NCBI RefSeq assembly: GCF_901000735.1
Contig: NC_081547.1
Span: 14,235,739-14,299,738, forward strand
From: Corylus avellana
Taxonomy: Eukaryota > Streptophyta > Magnoliopsida > Fagales > Betulaceae
Direction of reading: 5' to 3'
Length of the DNA: 64,000 nucleotides
The notes under the pieces were generated by a model, which worked only from the letters and a program-made list of their open reading frames with translations, had not been told where the DNA came from and did no database searches. The position numbers and the translations under genes were made by a program. This document shows positions 1-12,453 of the stretch, in pieces. Numbering within the stretch: position 1 is the stretch's first letter; the number at the start of each line of letters is the position of its first letter.

Positions 1-539
1 GTCTCCTTTCTGATCACTCGCACTCTCTCACTCTCTCTTCTTTGTGTTTTGAACCTAAATTATTATGCACGTATGTGCTTGAAAACCAAATACTATTTCT
101 CAATCATTTAATTAAAGATCATAAATAATAATGAAGATTTTCTAAATGCTAAAGTATTGATCCACCGATTAAATTTATTTACTTATAAGTTTAAGCTTTT
201 GGAATAAATAATTATTTAACATGATATCAAAATAAGTCATAATTAGTTCGAACTATGACTCCATTAATTCACTATGTTGGATATCACTTATTAAAAGAGA
301 GTATGGGCCTCTTTTAGGACAATTGTAGACCCTTGTGCCACAATTCTCAAATACCTTTATTTATTTATTTTTAATTTTTATGAAATAATGCAAAATCAGT
401 CTATGTGTTAGACTTATTTGCAATAAGCTCTTGATAGTATAAAAATGTTCTAAAAGCTAGCTCTCTAGATCAGTAATATACAAAAATAACAAATAGGTTT
501 ATGCACTCTACTTCCGTCAATTTTTTAATGGAAAACGTT

Positions 540-1200
540 AAATGACATGTCAGCAGTACCATTCAGATTATGACACATGTTGTTAAGACATTTTTTGGTC
601 TAACAGTTTTCGATTGGTGTGATTTGTACGTTCTTCTTGTTCTTCGAGGTGTCCTTGATCTTCAATCTTCGTGTTCACTCATGCAAGACAATAACCAATT
701 AAGAGAACTCCCCGGTGGAGTGCCAGCGGGTCTCACTCTAATTCCTGAGTTAGTTATTTTGAGAAAAGTCTGCCCAATATACAATAATTGAGTCTAAGGT
801 TTATAACTGGTAGAGGGGCCTATTTATAGGTTAGAATTAAGTCTTCTACTTCGACTTGCCCTATAAGTTCTGAGAGTTGTGGCATATTATTCTTCTAGTA
901 GGCATGTATTGGTCTTGAAGCCCATGATGTATCATGTGGGCTAATAGAGTGGAATTATTTCCACTAGTTACCTCCCAATTCTCTTATCCGAGGAACTTCG
1001 ATAATGGGAATTCAACCAAAGTCCCAGGATGAACCGAGGCTATCCAAGGCTCATGTCTACCTTGGAGCACATCTTGGAGTCACTCAAACATTATTGATAC
1101 AATTCAATGCATTGGTTTAATTCCCGAGAGGTATTTCTTCTTTAAATACCCCCCAACTCTCTTTTTTGGCCGAGGGATAAATCTGACCCTCCCTTTATGA
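540..1200. repeat. LTR-like repeat remnant in intron 1 (copy 1)
   Basis: Unclassified dispersed repeat with a TATTTATAGG box near 820-835, as in many plant LTRs. The counterpart in copy 2 is about 21800-22460 and differs by scattered substitutions. The 73-codon ORF at 570-791 recurs in copy 2 with changes that look neutral, so I do not call it a gene. Boundaries are approximate and no target-site duplication was identified. Confidence 0.4.
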
Positions 1201-1865
1201 TGATGAGGTCATTTTTGTCAGCATCAAATCCGGCTTCAATGTTTCACTTACACCCTTGAGCTCTTGCCTCATACGATTCTAAAAACACTAGTTGTAGCTT
1301 CCTTTTGATTTTCCCTAAGTTTAAAGAACAAAACTACTTTTTGCTTTCCTATCAAAATGTATTTCACAAAAGCTCCTCTTAGATTTTCCTATACCATTAA
1401 AATATAATTTCTTTACAAAATACAAGTTCCCTACCTACCATCACATTTTTCACAAAATTCCAACACAATCCCCAATGAAAGACAAAATGATGAAAGATGA
1501 AAGCGGAAAGAAAAATATTTATATTAAAATAATGAATAAGAAACCACTTTTGGTTCCCTACATATTGGGAAACATTGTAGCTGCCAAAGGGTGTTTGTTA
1601 AATTTAGGGAAACTGATGTGGGTGAGTTTTTGTGATTTTTTTAAAATTTTTCCTAAACATAGGGAAGAGATTGGATTATAGGGTATCTTCTGCTAGTGCT
1701 TGTCCAAAAGTGTATTGTTTCAAAACTGGACCCCCAATGTTTCTTTCTCTCTCTTGCTGCAACAACACATTCACATCAGACATTTAAGATTTAGAGAAAC
1801 ATGATCGACGCCATGTACGACTGTGGTCATGTATGGGATACTATCAAAAACTAGGCCTCATCTTA

Positions 1866-2271
1866 GAGCATTCACAGCAGCTCCCCTATATGTGGTTCCC
1901 TTCCCTAAGTTTAAGAAAAATGTAAAAAAAAGCCACCCACAATAGACTTCTTATATCACCTCTCAACATTAGGATCACTACAGTGCAACCCAATGTATAG
2001 GGTTGCACTGTAGCGTTCCTTGTGCTTATTGAAAGAGAAAGACAAAAAAGAAAAAAAAGAAAAAGAAAAAAACTCATTGTCTCTCTTGATTGAATCATTA
2101 AAAAAGTAGAGAAATAAAGAATTAAAAATAAAGAAAGTAAACAAATGATATTTAATTAGCATAGTGAATGATAAAGGAAAGTTATTGTGGAGTGTATATA
2201 GATATAGAAGTAAAAAGTAGTTTTGATCCTTAAATTTAGAGAAAATGATAAGGAAGTTGCTAGGAATGCTC
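1866..2271. mobile_element. PIF/Harbinger-like MITE (copy 1 intron 1)
   Basis: A 406-bp noncoding element running from GAGCATTCACAGCAGC to an inverted GTTGCTAGGAATGCTC, flanked on both sides by the 3-bp target TTA (1863-1865, 2272-2274). TIRs of this type with TTA/TAA targets are typical of PIF/Harbinger (Tourist-like) MITEs. It contains a strong internal hairpin at about 1978-2013. The orthologous insertion is at 23131-23520 in copy 2. Confidence 0.72.
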
Positions 2272-2736
2272 TTACGCTTGGCCTGCAAGTGGATTATATA
2301 TATATAACTTGTTTTTGTTTACTCTAATCGTTTTCATTTATCAACTTTTAAAATATTCTTAAGTCATGGAAAGATATATTAATTAAGTTAGTTAACGTGA
2401 TACATAATGAATTAGTTTGAAAAGAATTAATTAGTTGTGGTGATTTGTTAGGAGATAAAGTGGTTATGGAGTTTTTACCAAGAGTACATTAATATACATA
2501 GTTGAACACAACTCTAGCCCAAAAGTCTAAGCTAATGGGGTAAGGTCCACTTAGATATATTAATCAAACACTCTTTTCTTTTATATTTTAAACATTCTTC
2601 AAAATTAAATACGTTAAAGAACGTACTCTAGATATACATTAATAAAAGACAACATTCTTTTGGCTGATTCTTGACGACCTTGCATGTTTCTTAAACAAGA
2701 TGTCATTAATTTTTGTTATGATTTATAATATTGCAG

Positions 2737-5700
2737 TTTTTAAGAGAGAAAAATTTCAAACAAACGATTCCCCAAGTGAAGGTGAAGGACGGTGAGGAAA
2801 TGTCGTATGAGACGGCCACAATCGCGATGAGGAGGGCCGTCAACATCTTTACAGCCTTGCAGGCCAGCGACGGCCATTGGCCTGCTGAAAATACTTGTGG
2901 AATATATGCCCTTCCTCCCATGGTACGTATCTTCTTTTCATCTCCATTATTCATCATTAACATCTCTTCATTGAAACACACGTACACAGGAAGAGAAAGT
3001 AAGGATTAATGGACGATGGAAACATTTTTTTAACAGGATTTTTCATGCTTTTATTCAACTTAATCACAATGCTGCTAACATGTGTATTTGTATGTTAAAA
3101 TAGATGTTTATAGCTTCCAATATTCTAATAATGCATATGAACATCATATCTTCTAATATTCAATGCTTAATCCACTCATTTACATGATAATGTATAACTC
3201 TGCATGCATGATAATATAAAAAGGGAAAATTATACTTTACCTGCTTAATGTTTTACCCGATTTGTAATTTAATTTCCAATGCTTAAAAATTTGCAATATA
3301 CCTCAATAAAGTATCAAAAATTTGTAATGTAGCCACTCCGTTAACAATTTCCGACCAATTTGACAGAAAATTGCTTATGAGCAATGTACGTGAATTTTTT
3401 TGTATAAAATTTCCAAAATTGCCCCCATGTATTTTTAAAAATTTTCAAGAATGCCCTCAATCCAATAAACCAAAAAAGAATAAAATAAAATAATTGGGGT
3501 TGGCCGTAGCCAACCCCAATCCGGCCATTTGGGGGTGTCTCTTTTGCCACTTGAGGGTGGTCGAGGGTTTGGGGGTGGTTTCGGCCACCCCCATTTGGCC
3601 CCTTGGGGGTGATCAGCCACCCCCCACAGGCCATGGGGGTGGATCACCCAAATGGGCATTGGGGTGGCTACGGTCAACCCCAATTTACCGAATTGCGTTA
3701 AGACATAGATATGTAACATAAAATAGCAACTTTTATAGAACAATGTAAACATAAAATATAAATTGTATTTTCTTTGAAACCACTTATTTTATCTAAAAGA
3801 ATTTGATAAAATATGAGAATCATGTTATAACTCCAACCACCAACTAAAACAAAAGATAATGCAAACACAGAATAATCATGCACAACGAAAATTAATACAT
3901 CAAAATCACAACACCAAAAGTTGGTGACAAAGTAGAAAACCCTTTGAACCAATCAAACGGAAAAACCACTCCGGGGCCGCCAAACCCTAGAAATCAATAT
4001 AGGAAAATTCCGATTACAGACAGTAGAAAATACTCACAACCTCTTGTGACTCTCTAGACTCTATAAGAACAACACACTCACTTGCTTGTTTCCTAGCCGA
4101 TTATCTTCATGGAGTGCTTGTACTTACCAATCATTTGGTAGACTTCTTCACAGTTGTAGAACAAGCATAGTTGTAGATCAATATGGAACGACAATCAACA
4201 CATCAAGAGAAAGGACATCCCGAAGCTTTCACCACTTCCTCTCTTGGAAGCCAACTCACAAGAACTAACTACTCGGAGGAAAATCTTTGAGACTATCAAG
4301 AAAAAATACCCAAAATTTCTAGCATGAACAATAACATGAAAAAGACTTTATAGGAAAGAAATTTTACTCATCACGTCTTAACATGACTCATTTCGCATTA
4401 AGACATGATGAACAAAATATGCAGATCTAAGATGTGGAAATATTCAAGTCTTAACGGGAAAGAAATCTTGTCATGACATGATGAGTAAAATTATCTCAGC
4501 CCCGTCACAAGTTTGTCCTGACGAGATAACATTTAGTTTAATCTTCAGTCACGTCACATGTCCCGTCCTGACAAGGCATCTGACAAGAAACTAGGGAGCT
4601 CATTCTTCAGTCACATCACATACCCGTCTTGACGAGGCATCTGACAAGAAAACAGTGAGTACATCTCAAAGTGCCGTCACCTACCCGTCATGACTCACCA
4701 TCTGATGAGAAAACAGTGAGCAGTCATTAAGGTGCCGTTGCTAGCCTGTCATGACACTCAGCTAAACCCTAATAACTCTTTTAATACTCCCCCTTAAGCT
4801 GTAGCATATATATCACATAAATCTAGCTTGGAAGAAACAAGCAAACAAAAAACACCTAGAAAAATACACTCTAAGACTCTCCCTCAAGCTGGAACAGCTT
4901 AGAGCGCATAATACAAAGACTGAATAAAATAACAAGAAAATTTGCTAAAAACTTCAACATCGGTTGAAAACTCGCCAAAAATTGTAGTGAGGGGTTGGAT
5001 CTCTCCGAAAAACACCAAGGCCAATAGGATCTTGCCGGAAAACAACAAGGATTGGTCGAAACCCACCACAAAACACCAAGGTCGGTCGAATCTCGCTGCA
5101 AAACACTAAGAGTAGATCAAATCTCACCGCAAAACACCAAGGCCGGATGAATCTCACCGCAAAACACTAAGGCTAGTAAAATCTCACCGGAAAACAACTA
5201 ACCAGTCGGAAACCACTGCAAAACAACAAAGCCAGTTGGATCTAACCGCAAAACACCATGGCCGGTTGTATCTTGATAACAAACGATGATCACGTTTCCT
5301 GTGATCAACCAACAACAACGAGAACTTGAACGGGAACTTCTCCCCTTAAGCAACAAACCTGATGGAAGCTTCATGTAGCCCAAACTAATATGAACTAGGC
5401 TAAAACACCATTGAACCGAACATTAACCTCACTGGACCGGTCATAAAACCCACTAAACTGGTCGAGAAAGGCATTGAACTGGTCAAAGACGAATTGAACC
5501 GGCTGTAAAAGAGAGTGAACCAGTATCCAAACCCTCTGAACTGGGAAGAAAACTAATGCACCAGTTCCAAAAAAAATTGAACAAGTCTGAAACCACGTTG
5601 AACCAGTTTGAAAACACACTAAACTAGTAAGAAAACGAATGAACCAGTCTAAAACCACATTGAACTGGACCTAGAAGCCATTGAATTGGTATAAAAACAC

Positions 5701-8700
5701 ATTAAACTGGTCTAAAACAGCAAAACCAATTATCATTAACTAGGATAAGGAAGATCCAAATATAACTCCAGCTATCCTTATCCAAGGATAGGAATATCAA
5801 GCATGAGTAGCCAAACAGAGATCGTCTTTTCCAACAAATTTGCCAAAAACCTGCCGGTGATGACCAACACTCACAGAAATGGCTGAATATTGCCAAACTT
5901 TGCCAGAAACATCTCTCATAACACCATAGAAGTCACCAAAGAACTCAAAAAAGCCATTAAATGCCACAAATATGCCGAAAAGCACCATAACCACTACCGG
6001 CAACCACGAAAACCACTGTTAATGGCCAGAGCCGGTAAGCATCACAGAAACCTTTGACTAACATGAGAACTACTGAGAGGAACACCTCTAAATGACCGAA
6101 ACCATCACAGAGCACCAAAAGAAACAATTTTTTTTTTTTTTTCCTCTCGGTCTCCAAGAACAACTCTAAAGCTTCATCAAGGCAGGACGGTGCTGCCACT
6201 AGAAGGAGACTCACCAACAATAGGTGTGAGGTTCAACCAAAAGAAAAAGAGTGGAAAACTATTAAAAATAAAGGGAACAAAATTTAAACCCTAAGGCTTT
6301 AATACCATGTTGTAGTTTGCATGAACGATTTAGACACAAAAGGTGGAAGCACGTTACTCCCTACTTGTTACTTAGTCTGCCACACATCTTATTATATAGG
6401 GTTAGAGAAATAGCACAATCACCAAAATACCTCCAAACTCTAATAACTCTTCTAACACGTGTCATGTAGAAAATATCTCCAATTAATAAATTACGGAGCA
6501 AAACAATTAATAAAATAATATAGAAAAATTAAAACCAAAATCAAACACACAATCAATAAATGATTTTATTAATCAAGTGATCAAACTCTTTGAAGAACTT
6601 TTCAAAGGTAAAACATTTTGGAGCAGCCAAACCATGTAAACAAATCCATTATAAAAGAATAAGAGATTACAAGTTGTTCATACTTATAAAACATTTGAAG
6701 TTGGCATACCCTTATACTAGATAAGCGAGCCACTTTCTCTCTACCGCTATAGCTCTTCCATAACCTTTGGACAATTCTTCTACTTGAACTCTTCTACCGA
6801 AACTTTGGTGGCTAAAGGTTTGTGATTTGCGTAATGGTCTGGTTTACAAAAACTCCAAAAGAGAATATAGAATCACAGCTTAGAAAACAAAGAACTCTTT
6901 CGGCACAAAAAAATTAAAGGCATAAATACTGTGTAATGAATGGCTTTAGCACCTTAGAAATCATGCTTAGTAGTTCTTATATAGCCAAAGTTGAAATCCA
7001 TGTGTTTCACGTCAAATTGAAACCTCAAATTGGGATTTTGACAATTTGAGAAAAAAATGGTTGCTTTGACAATGAGTTGGAGAAAAATCTGGTGTTTTCG
7101 TCTTGCTCCTTTTTCTTGTTCCATGCTGATGTTTCTTTCTCTCATTGGACGACAGAAAATGTTGTGTTTGTGCAAAATCCTTATAGAAGTTATTCTCATA
7201 TTCACCATTATGGTCAAATGCAAGGGCTTAATATTGTTCCCACATTATTTTTCAAGCTTATCATTAATGAGATAAATATATATACATAGCATGAGAATTC
7301 ATTAGCCAAGGTGATGAAATGTTAATTGCAATTGATATAAGTTAGGAAGAAAAGATCTACTGAAATCAGTATGAATTAAATCCGAAGATCTTTTCCTTTT
7401 AGTCTTAACCAACATAATTTTATATAACTAAGATGTACATATATAGCATAATGAGTGCTAGGGACCATCTTTTTATCCTATTTTTATTCTCCTAAAGCTG
7501 ATGTGACTTTAAAAATCACCATTAAATTTTAGATGAATCATACTTGAATTTTGATCTAATAGTGATTTTAAAAGCCACATCAGCTTTAGAATGATAAAAA
7601 GATGGTCTTTAGCATTACTCATAGCATAATAGACTTAGTGATGATTGTTAATGTTTGCTCATATATTTGTTTTGGGTTAATATGAGAATTAATGCTTTGT
7701 CAGACGTTTAGCCTTTAACATCTAATAGGTGGCCAAATTAGAGTATGTAATTCATTGAGGATTGTTTTGGGTTAAATAAGCACAGCTCTTTATCTAGTTG
7801 ATACAATTTCTAACTAGAATTAATTTTAAAAAAAAAAATTGAAAAAACAAAAAGTGCAGGTCATCTGTCTATACATTACAGGGCATCTTGATATTGTGTT
7901 CTCTGTAGAACATCGCAAAGAAATCCTTCGATATATATACAATCAACAGGTACATTAATTTCTCACAAAATTTTAAGATATTATAAAGTTGCACTAATTG
8001 ATTTTCTAAGTTATGTTTGCACAGCATGAAGATGGTGGGTGGGGACTGCATTTAGAAGGTAATAGTAGCATGTTTAGCACAACTTTGTGCTACGTTACTA
8101 TGCGTATACTTGGAGAAGGAGTAGAAGGTGGTCAAGAAAATGCTTGTGCGAGGGCTCGGAAGTGGATTCTGGATCATGGTGGTGCAACACATATACTATC
8201 TTGGGGAAAGATTTGGCTTTCGGTACAATATAATAAATTAAAACACATATTTTATTGTTTTCCTGATCAAGCAATTATTTAGTACCTACCATTTTCTTGT
8301 AGTTGCTTGGTGTGTATGAATGGTCTGGGTGCAAGCCGATGCCCCCAGAGTTTTGGCTATTTCCTCCGATTGATCCTGGTTTGCACAATTTCCTTTTACA
8401 CATATATATTGATTGTAATTATCATGAGAAATGCTTCTTTGCATTTTCGTGTTTATCTCATGTATATCTCCTCTGGGTTGGCATATTTCAACTATTATTG
8501 GTGTTTTTTGTCATTTCTAATTAAGGGTGGATGAAGTATGCAAACTTATCTCCTCTGGGTTGGCATATTTCAACTATTATTGGTGTTTTTTGTCATTTCT
8601 AATTAAGGGTGGATGAAGTATGCAAACTTAGGGGGAGATATACACGAGATGGATACCAAAATGCAAAGAGATATTTCTCAATTATGATACTAAAATAGCT

Positions 8701-10064
8701 TTTCGGAAATATTAATTAATATTATATATATCTCATACGTACATGCAGCAAAACTTTGGTGCTATCTTCGGGTAACTTATTTTCCCATCTCGTATTTGTA
8801 TGGGAAGAGGTTTGTTGGCCGGATAACACCTCTCATTTTAGAATTGAGAAAAGAGCTCTATGTTGAACCTTACCATAGTATTAACTGGAGGAGAGCACGC
8901 CACTTATGTTCGAAGGTGATGATCAATACATCTCGATTTTCCTTAAGCACAAATATGGTCAAAGTTTTGCATATATACATACCATTTAACAACATTTGAT
9001 TCCATATATAGAAGAAAATGATTTTGTAAAATTGTTGTAGGAGGATCTCTATCATCCTCATCATTGGATACAAGATTTTCTTTGGGATGGTGTTTACATG
9101 CTAACGGAGCCTGTTCTAACTCGTTGGCCTTTTAACAAGTTGAGAAATAAGGCTCTTCAACTAGTGATGAAACACATTCATTATGAAGATGAGAGTAGTC
9201 GGTACATTGTCATTGGAGGGGTGGACAAGGTAACACTATTTTTACATAAAGGGATATATAGAGTAAGGGGAAACTTCACCTACACTCATGATATTTTATC
9301 ACTTTTGTAATCAGATGTTCATTCTTTAAATCCTAATAGATGACGCAAAAATACCCAAAATTGACCCCAGTTAAAAAAATTGCAATTGACTGCTATGTTG
9401 ACCCACGCCTAAGCCAGTGGGTTCCATGTTTTTTCTTTTTTAAAAATTAAATTATTTAATAAGGGTAATTTTTATTTTTAAAATTTATATATATATATAT
9501 ATATCATGATCAAGTTATATATGCCCACGCCTTAACTTGAGACTTTTATGCCACTTCAATTGGACAGCCATTCTTTATGCTATCTACTTGGATTGAAGAT
9601 CCAAATGGGGATTACTTTAAGAAGCATCTTGCTAGGATACATGATATCTTATGGGTTGGAGAAGATGGATTGAAGTTGCAGGTTAGTAGATATTAGTCAC
9701 AACTATCATATAATCTTGAGAACTTGCAGTTTTTATTTATCCAAGTTTCTTAATTTTTTTTTTTAAAAAAAATATATCTTTCGCTTAATTTTCAATAACA
9801 TTGGAGATGCTTCCAAATTATGCCTTTCAATTTATATTTAGCCTTGCACTATGACATTTCTATTTTTTTTTTTTTTCTTTTAAATTACTAGTTGTCTAGC
9901 CAATTTTCATGTCTCCTATTCACATGCAGGCTTGCGGTAGCCAGGTTTGGGATGCTAGCTTTACCATCCAAGCTTTGCTCGCTACTAATCTCAGTGATGA
10001 AATTGGACCTACCCTTATGAAAGCACACAACTTTCTAAAGAAATCCCAGGTTTTTCTCAAATAC

Positions 10065-10105
<41 letters not shown>

Positions 10106-12453
10106 CACCAATTATGGATTGCGCGAAAACAATTTGTAAATGACTTTATACTAAAAGTTGTAGTACCCCAAACAATTTTCATACCTATACATACCGTCTC
10201 TTCGGGCATCATGTTTGTTTTTACATGTGTTTGATGAGATCTTTTTCTTTAACATTTTGCCTTGTCAACAAACATAAATTTAAAAAGGTCAAGGATAATC
10301 CTCCTGGAGACTTTAGAAGGATGTTTCGTCACATTACTAAAGGGGGATGGACGTTCTCTGATGAAGATCATGGATGGACTGTTTCTGATTGCACTGCAGA
10401 AGCTTTAAAGGTAACTAATTATGTTCAACTACAATTCATTTGAGACTTGAACCTCATCCACATTTAAAGGGATTGCTCATTGAGCTATCTTATATGATAG
10501 TGTTGCTTGTTGCTATCTATGCTGCCACCCGAAATTGTTGGTGAGAAAATGGAGCCTGAAGAGTTATATGACTCAGTCAATTTCATACTCTCTCTACAGG
10601 TTAGAATTAGACTGCACTGCAATTGTGTATTTCAACTACTCTATATATGTTTGCTCAAATTAGATAAACTTGAGTTCCATTTTTCTCTCAAAGATATTAC
10701 TATGATAAAAAGCTCCATCTTATGAAACTATTGCAGAGTGAAAATGGTGGTGTACCAGGCTGGGAGCCAGCAACTGGTGCGTCGTGGTTGGAGGTAAATG
10801 CTTTAACATGTTCCTTTAAGAGATACTTCTATCACATATAATGTTAGTGAAAAAATTGAAGTATTATTCTTTTGCCAGCATCTTTAGCAATCATTGACCA
10901 AATTAAGCTATTCTCTTTCTGTGTTGTTTTTCAGCTTATTAATCCTGTAGAATTTCTTGAGGACAATGTCGTTGAGCATGAGTAAGACTTGGCACCTTTT
11001 ATTTCTAAAAGTTATTTAGCTTTTAAATTACTTAAGGACTAAAAACCAAGTGATTCAGGTATGTTGAGTGCACTTCATCAACAATACAGGCATTGGTTTT
11101 GTTCAAGAAATTATATCCAGAGCATAGGAAGAAAGAGATCGAAATTTTCATCAGAAAAGCTGTACAGTACCTAGAAGACGAACAAAAGCCTAGTGGCTCA
11201 TGGTATGTTTCTTTGTTGAGTTACTATATTCGTTTGAGTCATTTTTCGATTATTCACAAGGAAGCATGATTATATATATAAAAGCACTTCTACGGTATTA
11301 AATTACTACTTATCCAAAAAAACTTAAAGATGATAAGAAAATTTTATATTTAATCATATAAATCTCCACCTTATATGTGGGCTCAAACTCTCATTTAATA
11401 AGTGAAGCTCAACACATTTGAATATTTAATTAAAATTAGAAGTAAATTATCGAAGTCAAGGTTCGAACTCAATACCTTTATTTTGATACCAAGTTAAATT
11501 ATCACTCTTTCCAAAATCTTAAGCTAATAGGAATTGATGAATTTAAACATTTAATTTATATTCTAACATGCAGGTATGGGATTTGGGGAATTTGCTTCAT
11601 ATATGCAACCTGGTTTGCACTTGTAGGGCTAGAAGCTGCTGGTAAGACTTATAACAATTGTCTGGCAATGCGAAAAGGTGTAGAATTTCTACTCAAAACA
11701 CAAAATGATGATGGCGGTTGGGGAGAGAGCTATCTTTCATGCCCAAACAAGGTAGTTTATTTGCTTCAAAATAATCTTTCTTATGCCCTCATTGATCCCT
11801 AAGTTTAGTTAATGGAGTAACAAAGATCTGATCTTGAGTTAATTGCTGAAAATATTCAATACTGTAATGTTTGGGCCTATCTCTGACTATCTCCAATTAT
11901 TGTCTATGGTTTACAGGAATATACGCCTCTTAAGGGAAATAAATCAAATTTGGTGCAGACTGCAATGGCTTTGATGGGCCTAATTCATGCTCAGCAGGTG
12001 ACTTCATGATTTAAGCATTCTATAGTTAACACTCCATGCATAAATCATTTTAATTTTTCATGTAGTCTTTTCAAAAAATTGAAGAATTAAATTTTATGTC
12101 ATATATAATAGGCACAAAGAGACCCTACTCCTCTTCATCGTGCAGCAAAACTATTGATAAATGCTCAAATGGAGAGTGGTGATTTCCCCCAACAGGTACC
12201 ACTCCTCCTTGTCTTAATCATTAGAAAATCAGTGAAACAACCCAATTAGCTTTTATTTATATTAGAAAATGGTTTTGTCATATCCAATGTGTACGTAGCA
12301 TATAACTATTTACTACTATTTTTATTGTAGGAGGTTATCGGAGCATTTATGAAGAATAACATGTCGCACTACGCACTTTTCAGGAGTACCTTCCCATTGT
12401 GGGCACTTGCAGAATATCGCAATCATCTTTCATTTTCTAGCCAACCTATTTAA
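2737..12453 (+). CDS. Oxidosqualene cyclase (triterpene synthase), copy 1, exons 2-18
   Basis: Cyclises 2,3-oxidosqualene to a pentacyclic or tetracyclic triterpene at the ER membrane. Exons: 2737-2922, 7860-7949, 8025-8222, 8303-8378, 8749-8915, 9041-9229, 9568-9681, 9930-10049, 10288-10410, 10501-10599, 10737-10793, 10935-10981, 11059-11202, 11574-11751, 11917-11997, 12112-12195, 12331-12453 (TAA). All introns are GT-AG and the frame stays open. Exon 1 is upstream of the window; with a 67-residue exon 1 as in copy 2 the protein is about 758 aa, the usual family length. DCTAE (proton donor Asp about residue 481) is in exon 10. QW motifs are in exon 2, across exons 3/4, and in exons 14, 15 and 17. 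Residues such as GWEPA and EHEYVECTSS place it with the lupeol/mixed-amyrin/friedelin-type cyclases, not with beta-amyrin or cycloartenol synthases. Odd points: LWCYLR replaces the usual MWCYCR-like motif, and the loop before it is three residues short. The product cannot be predicted. Confidence 0.93.
3236..3690. mobile_element. GC-rich inverted-repeat element in intron 2 (copy 1)
   Basis: An AT-rich arm beginning GGGAAAATTATACTTTACC leads into a GC-rich core. The core opens with GGGGTTGGCCGTAGCCAACC and closes near 3661-3682 with the complementary-type block GGGGTGGCTACGGTCAACCC. Between them are many GGGGGTG/CACCCCC blocks that can pair. The core is much richer in GC than the surrounding intron. 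It looks like a nonautonomous DNA element, possibly Mutator-like. The copy 2 counterpart is about 24515-24985. Confidence 0.5.
3790..4765 (-). mobile_element. Sirevirus-type copia LTR in intron 2 (copy 1)
   Basis: Shares blocks in the same order with the LTRs at 31052-33069 and (reversed) 43721-45990: a GATAAAATATGAGAATCATG end, a GACAAAGTAGAAAACCCTTTG block (3927-3947), a GGTAGACTTCTTC block (about 4137), then degenerate repeats of GTCACATGTCCCGTCCTGAC type (4500-4760). No pol sequence is attached. The same LTR sits at the matching place in copy 2 (about 25070-26040), so it predates the duplication. Confidence 0.55.
4990..5275. repeat. Degenerate 30-bp minisatellite
   Basis: About nine or ten units of roughly 30 bp with core AAAACACCAAGG followed by a GATCTCACCGC-like block. 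Units differ by a few bases each and show no conserved frame. It forms part of the interior of the element at 4762-6457. Confidence 0.75.
5400..5715. repeat. Degenerate 26-bp minisatellite
   Basis: About a dozen units of roughly 26 bp with core ACCACATTGAACTGGTCT. Distinct in unit from the neighbouring array at 4990-5275 but inside the same element. Confidence 0.7.
7453..7620. mobile_element. 168-bp MITE with perfect 10-bp target duplication
   Basis: Begins GAGTGCTAGGGACCATC and ends with the inverted GATGGTCTTTAGCATTACTC; the arms are similar over about 45 bp. It is flanked by the perfect direct repeat ATAGCATAAT at 7443-7452 and 7621-7630. The 10-bp duplication suggests a Mutator-type (9-11 bp) origin. 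No coding capacity. The copy 2 equivalent is hidden by the gap. Confidence 0.82.
8467..8630. repeat. 82-bp tandem duplication in intron 5
   Basis: Two adjacent, essentially identical 82-bp units (TCTCCTCTGGGTTGGCATAT... at 8467 and 8549) in the intron between exons 5 and 6 of OSC copy 1. Noncoding; looks like a recent local duplication. Confidence 0.88.
10068..10103. repeat. (AT)18 microsatellite in intron 9, copy 1
   Basis: Uninterrupted AT run just after exon 9. It has the same length as the run at 27301-27336 in copy 2, which bears on the age of the shared tract. Confidence 0.85.

Larger units (their letters stand above)
1..2736 (+). other. Intron 1 of OSC copy 1
   Basis: Window base 1 is the G of the intron 1 donor: the first bases equal the bases that follow exon 1 of copy 2 at 21226. 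The acceptor TTGCAG ends at 2736. The intron is about 2.7 kb and noncoding. It contains an LTR-like stretch (about 540-1200) and a 406-bp MITE (1866-2271), both also present in intron 1 of copy 2, so these insertions predate the tandem duplication. Short ORFs here are not genes. Confidence 0.85.
4762..6457 (-). mobile_element. Short noncoding LTR element with minisatellite interior (copy 1 intron 2)
   Basis: Reading the minus strand, an LTR at 6457-6308 (TG...CA, 150 bp) is followed directly by a primer-binding site complementary to initiator Met-tRNA (6307-6296, TGGTATTAAAGC). The interior has no coding frame. A polypurine tract lies at about 4797-4787, next to a remnant (about 25 bp) of the second LTR at 4762-4786. 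The interior has two degenerate minisatellites: about 30-bp units at 4990-5275 and about 26-bp units at 5400-5715. It resembles TRIM or LARD elements. A relative is at 54173-55304. Confidence 0.55.
2923..7859 (+). other. Intron 2 of OSC copy 1, enlarged by insertions
   Basis: Intron 2 is about 4.9 kb, much larger than the other introns of this gene (about 75-750 bp). It contains, in order, a GC-rich inverted-repeat element (about 3236-3690), a minus-strand LTR of Sirevirus type (about 3790-4765), a short noncoding LTR element with minisatellite interior (4762-6457), unassigned AT-rich sequence, and a 168-bp MITE (7453-7620). Copy 2 shares the first insertions; the rest of its intron is lost in the gap. 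Confidence 0.8.

Noticed and set aside
570..791. 73-codon ORF in intron 1, with a similar ORF at 21826-22047
   Set aside because: The similarity is explained by the tandem duplication of a repeat; no domain, and the changes are not of a protein-conserving kind.
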